Shown piece after piece: positions 1 to 12,700 of a stretch of 64,000 nucleotides of DNA. Made by a program: the position numbers and the translations under genes. This stretch comes from Trichostrongylus colubriformis (Eukaryota; Nematoda; Chromadorea; Rhabditida; Trichostrongylidae). The number at the start of each line of letters is the position of its first letter. The first letter of the stretch is position 1. The stretch covers positions 16,481,725 to 16,545,724 of the forward strand of contig OZ022260.1 of assembly GCA_963978905.1 (NCBI GenBank). The letters are read 5' to 3'. The notes under the pieces are model-generated. The model saw only the letters and a list, made by a program, of their open reading frames with translations, ran no database searches and was not told where the DNA came from.

Positions 1-2984
1 TGGAAAAGCATCCTGACTGAGATAGCCTTCACAAATCGACGGTTTTATGTGACCCAAAAAAACGGTCTTGGGTGGCCAAGTGCAACACACGATGTCGCAC
101 GATTTAAAGACTAGATAAAAACGTCTGGTCATACAAGCAAGAAGGGTGAAAATAGTCTCACTACGTTATGTGTTAAAAATTTTCATGTCAATACTTTGGG
201 TGGCTCAAAGTTCAGCCGAATTTGGAAAATGAGCGTTTGATCTTCAAAACTGCAAAGATTTTATTGTTATTCCGAAGGATTGCATGGTGGTTTGTACGCA
301 CATGCGACGGATTTCAGTGGGGTCTTTTATTAGAAATAATTTGTTTACTGAGAGATACGTTTCCCCGCTAAATCCATCTTGGTTTGTCCGAAGAATAGTT
401 CAGGAAGCAAAGCTAGAGTAAGGCATAATTTTCGGTCCGTAGGTGTCAAAACTGTGAAGTTGTCCCTATGATTGTTTGGTGATTCACCCTGATAATGAAA
501 GTTGGGAGCATGGATGGCATCAGTGGAATGCACACCGTACCAGAAATTATTTAAACATTCCACCTTTCGAGAAAATTTTCTTATGTGATTGTCATATAAA
601 AGGGGAGGCGTTTGACGTGAATCTGTCATTGGAACGTCTTGCATGGCTTGCGGCTTATCATGTATAATTTCATTTCGCATGTATATCATTATTACGAGGT
701 GCGCGTTTTTTTAAGAATTTTTTTTGTATATGTGCTGTGCTTTTGAAAGAGATCTTCGTAGCTCCTTTTGGCGAGCGTCTCTTCTGGTTGTCTTCCGAGA
801 AAGGATGCTTAACCCAATAATTCAGTTGAGCAGGTCTGGCTTCTGATTCGTCTACAGCAGGGAAAAATGCTCTTTCGTATGGCTTCACGTTTTCCCAGCT
901 AGTAGGAGGCCTACTTTTCATGGAATATTATCGAAGGGACTATTGGATTAGTAAAATCTTCTCATGAAGGGACTATTGGATTAGTAAAATCTTTTCATAC
1001 AACCCCAGAAAACTTCATCAGATCCAGAGCACGAGAGCACGTGGGGCTGCACCAAGACTTCACCCCTCCTCATTGTTCAAAGCGTTATTTGCTACAAAGT
1101 TACGCTTAGTTTGTCAAGTGTCGAAGAGTCGGCGGAAATTTTTGTTCGACTGTTTTTACAAGAAAACGACCCTTACCCTCCCGTTTTCATCATGATGATT
1201 CCCAGCGTGGTGTTACGCGAGCATTTCCGCGATTCACCGATTTTTCGATTTTCCATCTGAACTAAGCTGCTAATGGGTTTCAAGTGCTTGAACCGGAGCA
1301 TTTTAATTGAAGTCAGTCGAAAAGGCACGCCATTTTGGAGTGTGGGGCGATTATTGTATTAACGCTGCGTCAAAAACTGGTATTTACTCCCCGTTGTGTT
1401 TTCAAAAATGTTTGATGACATCATTTGTTTTGGTGTTTATACAGTGCGAATTGGACAAGAATAGAAAGGAAAGGTGGTCTGATAAGTGGATTGTGTTCCC
1501 ATTTTTGCTGAAAGATGTTGACGGTTTTATTTATTTGATGTGAAGCAACCCCTCTTTGTTCTTACAAAATATTGGCATCGCTTTGTCATGAGATGCTTGT
1601 GAACTGTGGGAGTACGTCAAGCCTAATTTTTGAAAATCTGCCGACGAGAAAGTTCCTATGTGAAGAGATTCATCTGAGAAATATGATGGTTTAAAAATGT
1701 CAAAATCTTTGACGTTAATCAGTTCCGTCTTGGATGCGCTGCGCATTCTAGTTCCACTCGGAATCGTGATGGCACTCATCTGCCACCACCATTCTGAGTA
1801 GAACTATACTTGGTCTATACAATGGATTGCAGGGGCCAGCCGATGTAGAAATCAGAATATGCTCCTAAACGTATCTGGTACCATTTCACTCACCTTGGAG
1901 GAATGGAAAGCTTGATTGACCGGGGCCAGCGTTGATGCTGGATTTGATGCCCCCACCATGGGAGTGGGAGTGCGCCACCTGTCATTGCACCACCTTCGCT
2001 TCTTTTAAGAAGTATACTTCTGGTAATAGAGGAAATTGGTGATGTTGGTACAGTCTCTGGAACGTTTAGCGGTACGACCTATCTGGAAGTGATCGCGCTG
2101 TACACCTCCTTTTCCTCGAATATGCCATTCGTCAAGGCGAGCTGTGATGAGAGGGACGTCGAGCGAGGGGTGAAAAAAGGGGGTTGAGAGTTCAGCGTCC
2201 AGCCTTACTGAGGAATTTTCGTCTTTTGTTCTCCAAGGTGAGAGAGCGCATGAGGGGAGAAAAGAAAGGATGCATCTTCCAGCTTTACCACCGAATTACT
2301 TGACTTTTCGCTCCCGACTTCTCTCATCTCAGTTGCACCTTTACAAATACGACTTCCTTCCCTTTGACGGACAACATACAACCCATCTCTCAAGGATATC
2401 TCGACTGTTGCTTGACCCTGGCTATGCGATGAGAATTCAAGTAAAAAGTCAGGCTGCTCACAAATGTGTTCGAAAAGCATACGTGCACGAAGGAGTCGTA
2501 CTGCCGTCGGGTTTGAGGCTGACGGTTTATTGTGGTGGCCTTCACATTACCAATCAAAGCAAAAAAGCAGCCGGACACAATACTCCAAGACCTTTCATTA
2601 GTTAGTTTTTCCATTCTGATGCGACACTTTCGCTTATTTTATTTTATAAAGGGTATTGGAGAAAATATTTGCACTCACTTCCTTTTCGGTGCCATTGAAA
2701 GCAGTAGTAATACGATGTAAACTTTGAGAGCACGTGGTCTTCGTCTTTGTTGACGATTTGAGTACTATAAATATTATTGAAAAATCTCATTCATCAATGT
2801 ACGGCATTCGTTTATTGTGCGAGCGCAGTTTTGGGAACATTAGCTGTTTCAGCTACTTCTAGATTAGTTTTTTTTTTTTCAAAAAAAAAAAGAATTCAAT
2901 AAATTCTTGTTGGGCAATGAGTCAGCTGTTTGTTAATATAGAACAGTTAGTATGAGTTGGTCCTCAAAAATGTATACTCTACAG
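1..2984. other. Left-edge stretch without a recognised gene
   Basis: No exon with convincing homology was found on either strand. It is probably a large intron or upstream region of the RhoGEF gene that follows, because that gene enters at 2,985 in mid-protein through a splice acceptor and its DH domain is not visible here. Several 60-110 codon open frames exist but lack recognisable domains. A 33-bp direct tandem duplication lies at 933-998. A run at about 2,200-2,500 resembles 12.55-12.75 kb weakly and may be an old dispersed repeat. Confidence 0.5.
933..998. repeat. 33-bp direct tandem duplication
   Basis: Two adjacent copies (933-965 and 966-998) of a unit beginning GAAGGGACTATTGGATTAG differ at a single base by eye. 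Two copies this similar imply a recent slippage or unequal-exchange duplication. Confidence 0.85.
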
Positions 2985-5900
2985 GCAGCAAAACGTTTCG
3001 CGATGAAAATCGACAACAATTTGTTGATGGCTCAAATGGCTCAACGTTGGGATGATGTACGATCTCATTTCGATCATTCGAGTCATACCAATCTCTATCT
3101 CGTCGACAAAGAAAAACCGTCTGGTGTTGTACGTGTCACTTTCACTGTGAGTTTATTTTTTACATTGTAGCAGTTCAGGCTGTTTCTTTGTACTTAATTT
3201 CAAAATAGATTTGTTGTAACAACTGTCTTCATTCTTTTCTTTCTGTCTGCCTTCAGCAAGATTAATTTGAGTGCTTCAGATGGAAGATCTTGATATCGAT
3301 ATGAAACATGTGGGGTCTGGCCAACGACGGCTGATGTGTTTAGGGGATGTTTGTATGAAGAACTCAAGCACCAAGGTTGTTGAGAAAGGTAATAATTATT
3401 ATTTAAAATCAAGGCAATTCACTTTTTTTGCCGTTTTTGACCTCGCCTAAGACTCATTTTGGCTCCACCATCTTCCATGTCTAAATGTGCAATTTCAGTT
3501 TTCATGGTGTTATTCGATGATATTCTCGTGTGTTTGCAACGTCGTAGTAATCAGAAATACGTGTTTATTCAACAAGTCAGTAAATTTCATCTTCCCGTTT
3601 TCAGTTCAACGTTCGGATCCTGTTTCTCGGCCAACTGGAAAGCCTATGTCTAGCCTCAATATAAAGCGATGTCTCTTTAGACTTCATCAATACGTTTGCC
3701 GAGTAGCGGGAAAACGCGTAATCTTGCTTTCTGATGCGTGCAGCTGCGTTTGAAATATGGCCGTGGCATTAAAAGAGGAACCTCAAGATGGAGTTGCGCT
3801 GCCTTCGTAATAGGGTCGATTATGTTAGAACATTGACTGCTCCAGGGAACCTTCTCAGGTTTACATAGGATTTCCTGGTCTCCGTTGTCCCCTGCAATGT
3901 TAGTGACAGCTTGCCTACATATTAGGTTGAACCATAATTTCTGTTACACTATGACGAAAAATTTCAAATTTATTTTTCTTAATTTGTGTCTAACTTCAGT
4001 CAACAAAATATGTACCATTATGATCACCAATATATTGCCAGCGAATAGGGAGATAATAGGTGCCTGGCTTATAGAAGTCTGGGAATTTCTGGTCGAAGAA
4101 AGTCTGGAGGCCGATTTTGAGATCATCGTCATCTTTGAACTGCCGTCCGTCGAGGAAGTGGGTCAGAAATCGGAATAGGTGGTAGTCAGTTGGGACCATG
4201 CCTAGAGATTACGGTGGACGAGGGAGCTTCGTCCAACCAAGGTCCTGGATCTTTTGACACGTCAACTTTGCCACATGTGGGCGAGCGTTGTCGTGGAGGA
4301 AGAAGTCTCGGTCCATTTTTCCGGTAAGTTTTGCCGCTCCGGTGTCCAATTGCCTGCAGTAGAGATCGCCAGTGACTGCCGTGTTGAATGGTAACAGTTT
4401 CCCTTTTTTTTGAAAATTTAAAAAAAAAACGTTTTTTTCTCTGTGCAATTTTTTGAATTTTTTTCTGTTACAATTTGAGCAGATCGAGCCATCGGGTTGC
4501 CGCCATATGAGGGACAGTACCTGGGTCCATCGACTGGTTGATTCGGTTAGTGGCCTTGCATGCTGAGGAACCGGGGCGGTGTTCGTGAATTTCGCACATC
4601 TCGCGAAATTGTCGTAGATTCACTGCTAGTTGAAGCCATAGAGAATATGAATGTGTTAATTTTCAGTCGCTTCATATACCCCCCACTACCAAATATTCCC
4701 GAAGCTTCCACAGTTTCCCCCAAGAGTGTAACAGAAATTATGGTTCAACCTAATAGTAAAAAGTGTCACATTTGGTGGCTATATGTGAACAGCTAATTCC
4801 ACACATCAAATACAACCCCTTGAAAACGATTCTTCGATCACCTGGCTTTTGACCCTGCTTTGTTGCCTTTATCTGACTACTTCTGCAATTGGAAATTACT
4901 CATTATTGATATTGAAAATGGCAAAAAGACTATGTAGACACAGGATCAAGTGAACTGTCGGAGACACAAGGGACTGTTGAAATTAATTTCATTTCAGGAG
5001 CAGTCGGTGTTCCCTGTTAGTGGTCTGATTTTGCGACCAGCGGATCGTAGCGCGTCCGTGATGATTATTTCTGGTGCCATAACAAAGCCGGCCCTCCTAG
5101 AAGTGGAATTCAACTCGAAAACAGATCGCACAAAGTGGATCAAAACACTTGAGACAGCCATTCATAGCGCCCCTGTCAAAGGTTGGTTCAATTTGTTCTA
5201 CACCGCACGATTTGAATTCTGGGGAAAAGAGTGTGAAAAACTGTCATGGACTTTCTTTTCTTGGTTCGTGGTTTACTGCTTTGAATTCGATGGCGATCTT
5301 ATCGAGGGTTTAGTAAAAAAAAAAGATGAGCGTCGGCCTATGAATCAATCCATCCTCTTGCCGGTTGATGCTTCCAAATTCCTACAATGAATATATATTG
5401 GCTTTTCAGCAACAATCTACACATTATAGTTGTCTAGGCCAAATGTGTATCTGATTATCTCTGCATATCTGAATTTTTGCCAGATTGGTGAGTCAGCGTG
5501 TGTGCTGAGTTGGATCCCAAAGGTTATTCCTTTATCAAAGAATCTTCCAGAGCCTGTACATAATAACGCTAATAGTATGATGAGTTCTGTGAAATGGGAG
5601 GCAAAGAATGGAAGCACGAGGAGGGATAGAAGAATGAAGGTCTCTGGGGGTTTTCGAGCCGTCGTGTATAGAAATGTAATGGATGTTAGGTGCTCTTGTG
5701 CGTAATGTGTTGATTGTGTGAAAGAAGTTAAACTAGGGCAGTACCTGTCAGGAGTTCATGACCTCAAAATGACTCTATGTTCGTCTCACCGTATGCCTTT
5801 CAGTTCGCATGTCACCACGGAACGAGGACGAAGCAGCTCGTCAGCTTGAGATTGAACGGCAGTTGCAAGTGAAGCGACAGAAGGAAGCCGAAGACGCGTG

Positions 5901-8900
5901 GCTAAGGAAGTTGGATGAGATGTTTGGTGGGTGCTGCGAAGAAAATTCATTCTGCGATTGCCTATATATTTGGCTTTGAGTTGACATTTTTAGCTGTTGG
6001 GTTTCAACATAGATCATTTGTAGTAGGTCCTGTAAGGTTGAAGAAATAGTGTCGGGGAAGCTTCTCTTCATTTTCGTAGTGGTACTCAGAATGTCTGAGA
6101 TGGATGTGGGTTACCCTGTCATTGTAACCCGCTCCCGGTTCTTGTGGTCACTATCTCGCCTTCACATGCTGCGTCGTTCTGATTAGAGAAGAATGAGCTC
6201 TGCGTGAATCCGTGGTGTAGTGCGAGAACCGCCTAAAGCTGTTCAAACATCAGGTTCTGCGATGAACATTTTTTCTTGTTTTGTTTTGCATTTTTGCTTT
6301 CTGTGCCCTTTCAATTTTCGTTAAAATTTTCAGAGCAACGAAACTCTCAAGAGCGACTCATCCAAGATTATATGATGTCGTTGATGAAATTCTTTGACGA
6401 GCTCCGAGCTCATCTACACGCATTGCCGTTGAAATCTCGTCCCGATATCGCTGATCGCATTCGTGAAGCCGTTCGCCAGCACTGTCGCGAGTTACGCATT
6501 TGTCGTACCGCGCCGCTTAACCGAAGTTAGTTTTTTGGATGTTCTTCGTTCTTCACGGTATCATTTTCGTGGCTTAATACCTACCAGAAGTTTGTTTTAA
6601 AGTGAGCTTTTGACCGGGTCAAATCGAATAGCAATTTTCTGTGGTCCAGTAGCTACACGGAGAAGATTCCAGAAAAAGATATTTGAGCATAGCATCTTAC
6701 GTTGTTTAGAAGTCGTAACATGGATGATAGCCTGAGGTGTATATATCTAGTAGATGTTAAAAATCAGAAAAAGTTCAATACATCAGTTTTTCTGGAAACT
6801 TTTTTTCAAAGGCATCGAATGCACTCCTTATCGAGTTTCAGCATTCGGAAAGTAAGAACTACATTGTGAATAGTCGCTCGTTTACAGTGATCGAGAATGC
6901 ATGTGTAGCACGGGAATCGGAGCTGTGGAGTTTCATCGATGTAACAGCGGAAATGGCCCTCGACGGTACCCCGGATTCCGATGGTGGTGGATCAAGCAGT
7001 GACAGTAGTGGAAGTGGACGACGTCCCAGACGTATTCATACATTCCATGGAACCACTGGACCATCAAGCGGTCATGGTGCGTGGATATCCTCAAGAGAAA
7101 GTAGGTATCTGGTTGTCCGTTTCCCTGCGTAGATCAGCTATGTCACAAAAAGATCTGACGCAGTGTCGGTCAATTTATGATGGTCGATCTATGTGGTGAA
7201 ACGAGCTACAGATGTGTAGTGTTGTGCACGGGTTTTCGTCATTTTTCTATTCTATGAAAATCACAGAATGTTCAAATATTATTCCTTGAAGTTTATGTTG
7301 ACAGCTTTCAGAGTCCACAATCCGGCGACACACCACTGTACCCCGAATGAGTAGTGGTCAAGAAGCTTCAGAAAGGAGCGATGATGAAGACGAGCGATGG
7401 GAGCTAAGTGAAGAGCGTCGGGAACAGCTGGAAGTCGACGAGAAAACCCACCGACTACCAGTGAGTTCGTTGTGACAGTAAGAAATCCCATTCGGCACGT
7501 TTTGACTAATGAGGTGTAACTCCACGTAGGAAGCATTTTTGAATGGCTTTTGTAAAGAGTTCCAGTGAGGAACCTTTACGAACAAAAGACCCCTCAAAAG
7601 TCTCGAAAATTTTTTGGAATATTTTTGCAATGTTTCGGTGTTTAACGCCTTCAGCCTGAAACTGTGGAGGTTAGCTATTCACTGATATTCACTAACCTCC
7701 GCAGTTTCAGGCCTGAAGAAGGAGTTAAGCACCGAAATATTGCAAAAAATTCCAAAAAACTTTCGATGCTTTTGAGGGGTCTTTTTTTGAGTAGTTTTTT
7801 TTTTGAGTAAATATTTTGGAGCCTCAGTTGTTGTTGAACATTCAGATAATCATGAGACTCCGGAACAGCGCAATATTAAAGTACTTTCCTGAATGGTGAA
7901 TATTTGCTTTGCAGCTCGGCCTCAATTTGAAGGCCCGTCGTGCCATGGTTCATCTGATTCGTGATGTGGTGAAGCTGAAAACCGAAAATAACCATCTTAG
8001 AAATGAGATATCGCTGTCAGTAGCCCTAATTTGTTATTGTACAGTGGTTTGATTTTGCGCAATTGAAGCAAAATTACCATACTTCCAGTAATCGAACACG
8101 GCTTGCGATGAGAGAGCGAACCCAGAACGTGGCGGCCCCTTCGTCTTTAGCTTCCGATACCATGGAAGCACTACGACGCAAAGAGCAGGAGCTTCGTGAA
8201 GAAGATGCCCGTCGTCGGCGAGAACTTGAACAGTTGGCTGAGCAATTGCAAGCTGAACAGGAGCGCCAGAAACAGCAGGAAGAGCAGTTGAAGATGGAAA
8301 AGGTGTGGTATTTGCTCGAATTGGTCGCTCAGTTCTCGCACAAAGATTACCAACGATTGCTTTATCTATAATCTTTCTTATGAATTGAAAAACCAATAAA
8401 AAAGTAAATTGGCCATGCATATGTTTAAGGAGCAATTGCGTCGTAGCGAAGCAGAATTGGCTGAGAAATGGGCTGCTCTGCATGCGGCGGCTGAAGGCAG
8501 CGTTGGGTCACCGAATGCACGAATTGTCGGGCGAATTTCCATGAAAAGTCCGAATTCCATGGGACGCGTGTCGTCATTTCGTGATCCCAAGTAAGTACCA
8601 GCTAATAACAAAGTGACTCGATGACAGTTTTCTTAAAACTCGGCTTGCTGAATTTCACATGAATATGATTTAGATTACCAGAAGCGAATGGTACAGGAAC
8701 GGTAATTTTTTGTTAATTACTGTGATGCTTATGTTATAAAATCGGTTTGCTTGCAGTGGCTGTAGTCTAGTAACCCTAGTTGCTCTGTTGTTGTTTTTTC
8801 TTTTGGGTTGATCTTAGTCGTTTATTCTTTTCTTTTGGTTTTCAGGGTTTAGTAGTTGCATTCTGTATACGACAATTTTTTTTATTTATGGTAGAAGGAA

Positions 8901-9718
8901 CTCTTATTGTAGCCCCTATCTAGTTTCACTCGGCCGTCGCTGTATTGAGGCGGTTCTCCGGATCGTCATTGGTCGGAATGGCTAGAGGCGTTTAAGCGAC
9001 ACCTCTCGGTGTTTGAAGCCCCATCTTTTCCTACCATTGATGGCCCAGGAGAACATCGTCCTCCCAATAAATGTGGAATAAGCCCGTAAACGAACGCGAA
9101 TCTATGTTTCTATGGTGTCTATAAATTAACAGTGCAAGGGTGGCGAATTGACAGCCATTGAATATGCTTTTTTATCTTGCAAATCTGGTGCGTAACTCAC
9201 GTCTCCAGCGTAGATCTGATAATAATGCGCGTTCTCTTTTGTGATTCTATCTGATTGAGAATAAACAGCTGGCTAGTTGAATGAGACACCTGAAGTTGTG
9301 TGACCCAGATCTTGAATTTGATATTCCATGATTAAATTCTACCCATTTGTTGTGCTGTATTGCTCGAGAACCGAGAACGATATCAATTATAATGGATCGG
9401 GTGCTAGGTGTTCTCACCTGACCCAAAACCTAACTGGTGTAGATTGTTAGCTTTAACCTCGCTTCGCACCTTACCATTAACATACCTGAAAGCTGTTCCG
9501 TTGAAAATCTAGTCGGAATTGGTTAGATTCCCTCAACAACACTTGTTTTGTTTTTTGTTTTCTAACTGCTTTACAACACAATCTTGTAAACGCTAATGGC
9601 TCCGATAATGCTCGGTGCTTTCAGGGCGTCGACAGCGAACGTGCAGCCAGCTGGCATCTCACCCGCTCTAAGAAATCTCACTAAAAAGAGTGAAGTGGTG
9701 AAAAGAACCAAGAAGTAA
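2985..9718 (+). CDS. Lbc/GEF-H1-type Rho guanine nucleotide exchange factor, 3' part (PH domain and coiled-coil tail)
   Basis: RhoGEFs of this family load GTP on Rho GTPases. Exons: 2985-3146, 3280-3388, 3499-3575, 4998-5181, 5804-5926, 6334-6525, 6888-7076, 7312-7460, 7915-8015, 8089-8302, 8430-8590, 9625-9718. They join in one frame to 584 residues plus TAA. Residues 1-54 look like the helical DH-PH linker. Residues about 55-155 are a PH domain, with LFDDILVCLQRR, QKYVF, the GLILRPAD segment where family members have NLIVRDI, and the terminal helix DRTKWIKTLE. Residues about 396-550 are a charged E/Q/R-rich coiled coil, and the tail ends in lysines. The DH domain should lie upstream of the window. 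C. elegans rhgf-2 is the nearest relative I can suggest, so no symbol is assigned. The first exon could instead end at 3,128. Intron 3 contains a mariner and intron 8 a palindrome. A 28-base optional exon may exist at 8,674-8,701. Confidence 0.8.
3922..4753 (-). mobile_element. Mariner-like element, N-terminally deleted transposase
   Basis: The element lies in RhoGEF intron 3 and is flanked by TA on both sides. Its terminal inverted repeats begin TTAGGTTGAACCATAATTT and match almost perfectly for about 30 bp. The minus strand encodes transposase remnants: HDNARPHVAK (a mariner catalytic motif) near 4,270 and TDYHLFRFL near 4,180, followed by a typical mariner C-terminus ending near 3,996. The N-terminal DNA-binding third is missing and the frame is broken between the two motifs, so it is non-autonomous. 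The good repeats suggest it could have been moved in trans. Confidence 0.85.
7584..7789. mobile_element. Palindromic MITE in RhoGEF intron 8
   Basis: About 206 bp form one long imperfect palindrome. The left arm runs from AAAAGACCCCTCAAAAG to GAAACTGTGGAGGTTAG and the right arm is its reverse complement with few changes, around a short spacer near 7,680. It encodes no protein. Size and structure suit a foldback MITE. It lies between exons ending 7,460 and starting 7,915, so transcripts would carry a strong hairpin. Confidence 0.75.
8674..8701 (+). other. Possible alternative 28-base exon of the RhoGEF gene
   Basis: A segment preceded by TGATTTAG and followed by GGTAATT could be spliced between exons ending 8,590 and starting 9,625. 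Skipping it gives a C-terminus ending KRTKK. Including it shifts the last exon into another open frame that ends earlier at a TAA. Skipping is favoured because that frame is longer and basic. Only the splice-like borders and open frames support this exon. Confidence 0.3.
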
Positions 9719-12700
9719 TGTTGTCAAAATGTTTGTGATCAGAAGGAAACTTACTCATATGTGTAGTGGACACCGGTCAGCAGGCAGGCGCACGCATTCA
9801 ACACGACTGCTCCTCCCGCACTCCTTAGCCAGGAACAAAGGACTCAGTTGGTCGTGTATATTGAACGTACCCGTTCTTGCCCTGCGAATGTTTATCTTCT
9901 CATCCTCTCTCTCTCACTAGGACCTTCTAGAAGATCCAGATGTCGTTGTAAAAGCGCGGTTTCGTGCAGTCGATTCTCTCCCTTCTCGTTCTTCTCTGTT
10001 TCTGTGCCGTACCGTGCATGATATATGCTCCATGAACTTTCCGGTGTCGTACCGTATCGCTTATAACTGAAGAGCTCTCGATGTTTTTGTTGTGTCCTTA
10101 TATACTTAAAATAGTTCAGAAGCAGATCATATACTATACCGTATGATAATGTGTTATTGTGCCTCGAATTATGACTGATGTCTTCGCAATTGTTCAAATT
10201 AACCACCCGATTACCATGTCTGGGCCATCCAAGTACTGTGTATTTGTGTATTGGATAATTTGAAGCTCTTGATTTGTTTGACAATTCCCTGTTCTCAGGT
10301 ACGATGTTGTTGAACGCTCAAGAGACGCTGATAACAGAGCTTCTCGTATTTGAACCGAAAAATCTGTTTATTTTCACAATGAGAGACCGTCCTAATCGAT
10401 ATTGTAACACATATACCGCCATATGTCTACTATGACCATCTAACGTTATAGGTGTGGCCATTGTTTCTGAATGTATATATTGGGTTGATGATGAGCTGCA
10501 GGAAATATGGAAAGGTGATTCCTGGGGCATTAATTGGGTCACTGTAAATGATCGTGTTCAATTTAGAAATTGTACAGTATATTACTCGCAATTCGCGTTC
10601 ACACGGCGAAAGATCGCCGCGATTAGTCGCTGAATATGAATGCGGCCTAATCGCTGGAGAGTGGTATCTAGTGACCGTGATAGGGACACAGTCCCTCGTT
10701 CCCGTAGAGACCCCACCTTCATTTCCTCCAGCCATCACCATACCAGAGTGCGAGTAATATTAATAATGATTTACTATTTTTTGTTGTCTCATTCCGATAT
10801 TACTGAGCTAAATAGATAAATTGCGATCCACTAATTCGCTATTTTATACTGCATGTGTCAGTGAGCAATTTCGTACCGTTGCGGAAACGTACATATAATG
10901 TATGCCATAGGTGCCAGTCATAGGTAGGACCAAGCGTGGCGCCGTCAAGGAACATTCTCAAAATATGCGACCCTTCTCAGAAGGGGCCTCCATACGACTC
11001 GCTTCCCCCTCCCCCTCCCTTCTTCAGCTTCCGCTATTTCTGCGGTTTCTACTCACTCAGTGTCATCAAGGTAATTAAGAGCTCATGGTTGAAAAAAACA
11101 GACCTAATTCGTGACGAAATAAGAAACATTAGAACCTAGCAAAATTTAGCTTGTATTCCGAAACGGAAACGTCGCCGACTATGGTCCATGTACTCGTCCT
11201 CAGATGGCAGAGCAGATAGTAGGTTGAAAGGCATACAGGGAATGAAAAAAGAAGGATAAAACAGAAATTAAGCAGAGACCATGTAACGCGCTCCACTACT
11301 ATTGGCAACCTGGCGATGGTAGTGGAGCGCGTAATCTGCTCCATAGTAGATTGAGCTTTTTTAGAATACTTGTTACTTTACGTAGAGTCATTCTTTAGAA
11401 TTAATCTATTTTCATAACAACTCCCTAGCCTAATCTGTGGCCAGCTTTATTTCTCTAATGATGGCGTAGTTCTATGGATGTGAAAATCCAGTCGAGGAAA
11501 ATCGTGGAAAGTTCCAAAGTGCCTCTTTTCGAATGGTTATGACTTCCTTCAGGCTCAACCTTATGTGTGCGGATTTTCGATGTAGGATCAGCGAGGTAGC
11601 CGCGCTCTAATGCTCTCCTGGACTTTACCATATTTCCATAAAGAAAAGTTTTTGGAGTAAGTCAGTCAAAATTTTTTCGTCAAAGCGACGAAGTCTTTCC
11701 ACGATTCTTTTCTAAAAATGATCGATCCATTGTGTTTGAAATGTTTCCAGTACACATACTTTGCTCTTGGGAGACTAACGGGAGGGTGATTGACCTCTGT
11801 TGGCCTTGCTACGGGATGCGCCATTCATGAGAATTTCATTCACATTGTCAGTGAATACTAACTCTTTCCTGTTCCGCACAGTGGCTCGCTAGCGCCGGAT
11901 CTCGGAAAGAAGCCACATCAGTGAAATTTTCGTTTTCATTCCAGTTTCTTTAATTTTCATCCGTGAACCCGTGTACCCGTGAACATATAAAACGCCCCAC
12001 GGCTGATCGGTAAATGTCAAATTGCACGCGTTTTCGGTGCCAGCGGACCAACGAAAGGGCTATCAGCGTTGGTCGGCTTCGTTGTGGATCGCGCCATGCG
12101 TGAGTTTCCCGTCGAAAATTCATCAAATAAATTACCGTAGTCGTCTTGGGATTGTAAACTGTGGGCAAATTATCAAGCACTGACCTCGCACACACTGCAA
12201 AATTTATTCTCATTTGGTGACAGAAGCTTAGACCTTGTTCACAGTCCACAATTCCACGAGGACCAAAGGAATAGCGTGCCCTTTGACTCTGTTTATCTTT
12301 TGCGTTCTCCATACTATACTCTTCACAATATCGTTTTGGAAACTGCTGCTTCCTTGCGAAAAGAAAAGTTTTGAAGCCTCTTCAATTTCACTGAGGATAC
12401 CAGACGAGACGACAAATCCAGGTCTAAGCATTTTCTCCTATTTTGGATTTTTTGTGTCTTCCCTTGTTCTTTGCTGCAGGATGCCTCTTTCTGTATATTC
12501 TTCGAGATTTTTGAGTGAAAATTGAATAGAATTAGTTTTGGGTTTGAACCCAGCTAGTCAGGTTGATCACATCTCCCTTTACATTTTGGACTCCAACATG
12601 AGAAATTCCATTGACCACTGCCTACCTCTGCAAATACGACCCTCCTTCTCCCAGCGAAATACGATCCCCACCCGCTGCAGAGGATTTCTCGACGGAAGCT

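Noticed and set aside
8034..8483. 149-codon minus-strand open frame
   Set aside because: It lies opposite two coiled-coil exons of the RhoGEF; the plus-strand exons have correct phase and splice sites, so this is an antisense shadow.
11950..12312. 120-codon minus-strand open frame
   Set aside because: No domain, no flanking exons and it contains short internal repeats (ACCCGTG); probably repeat-derived.
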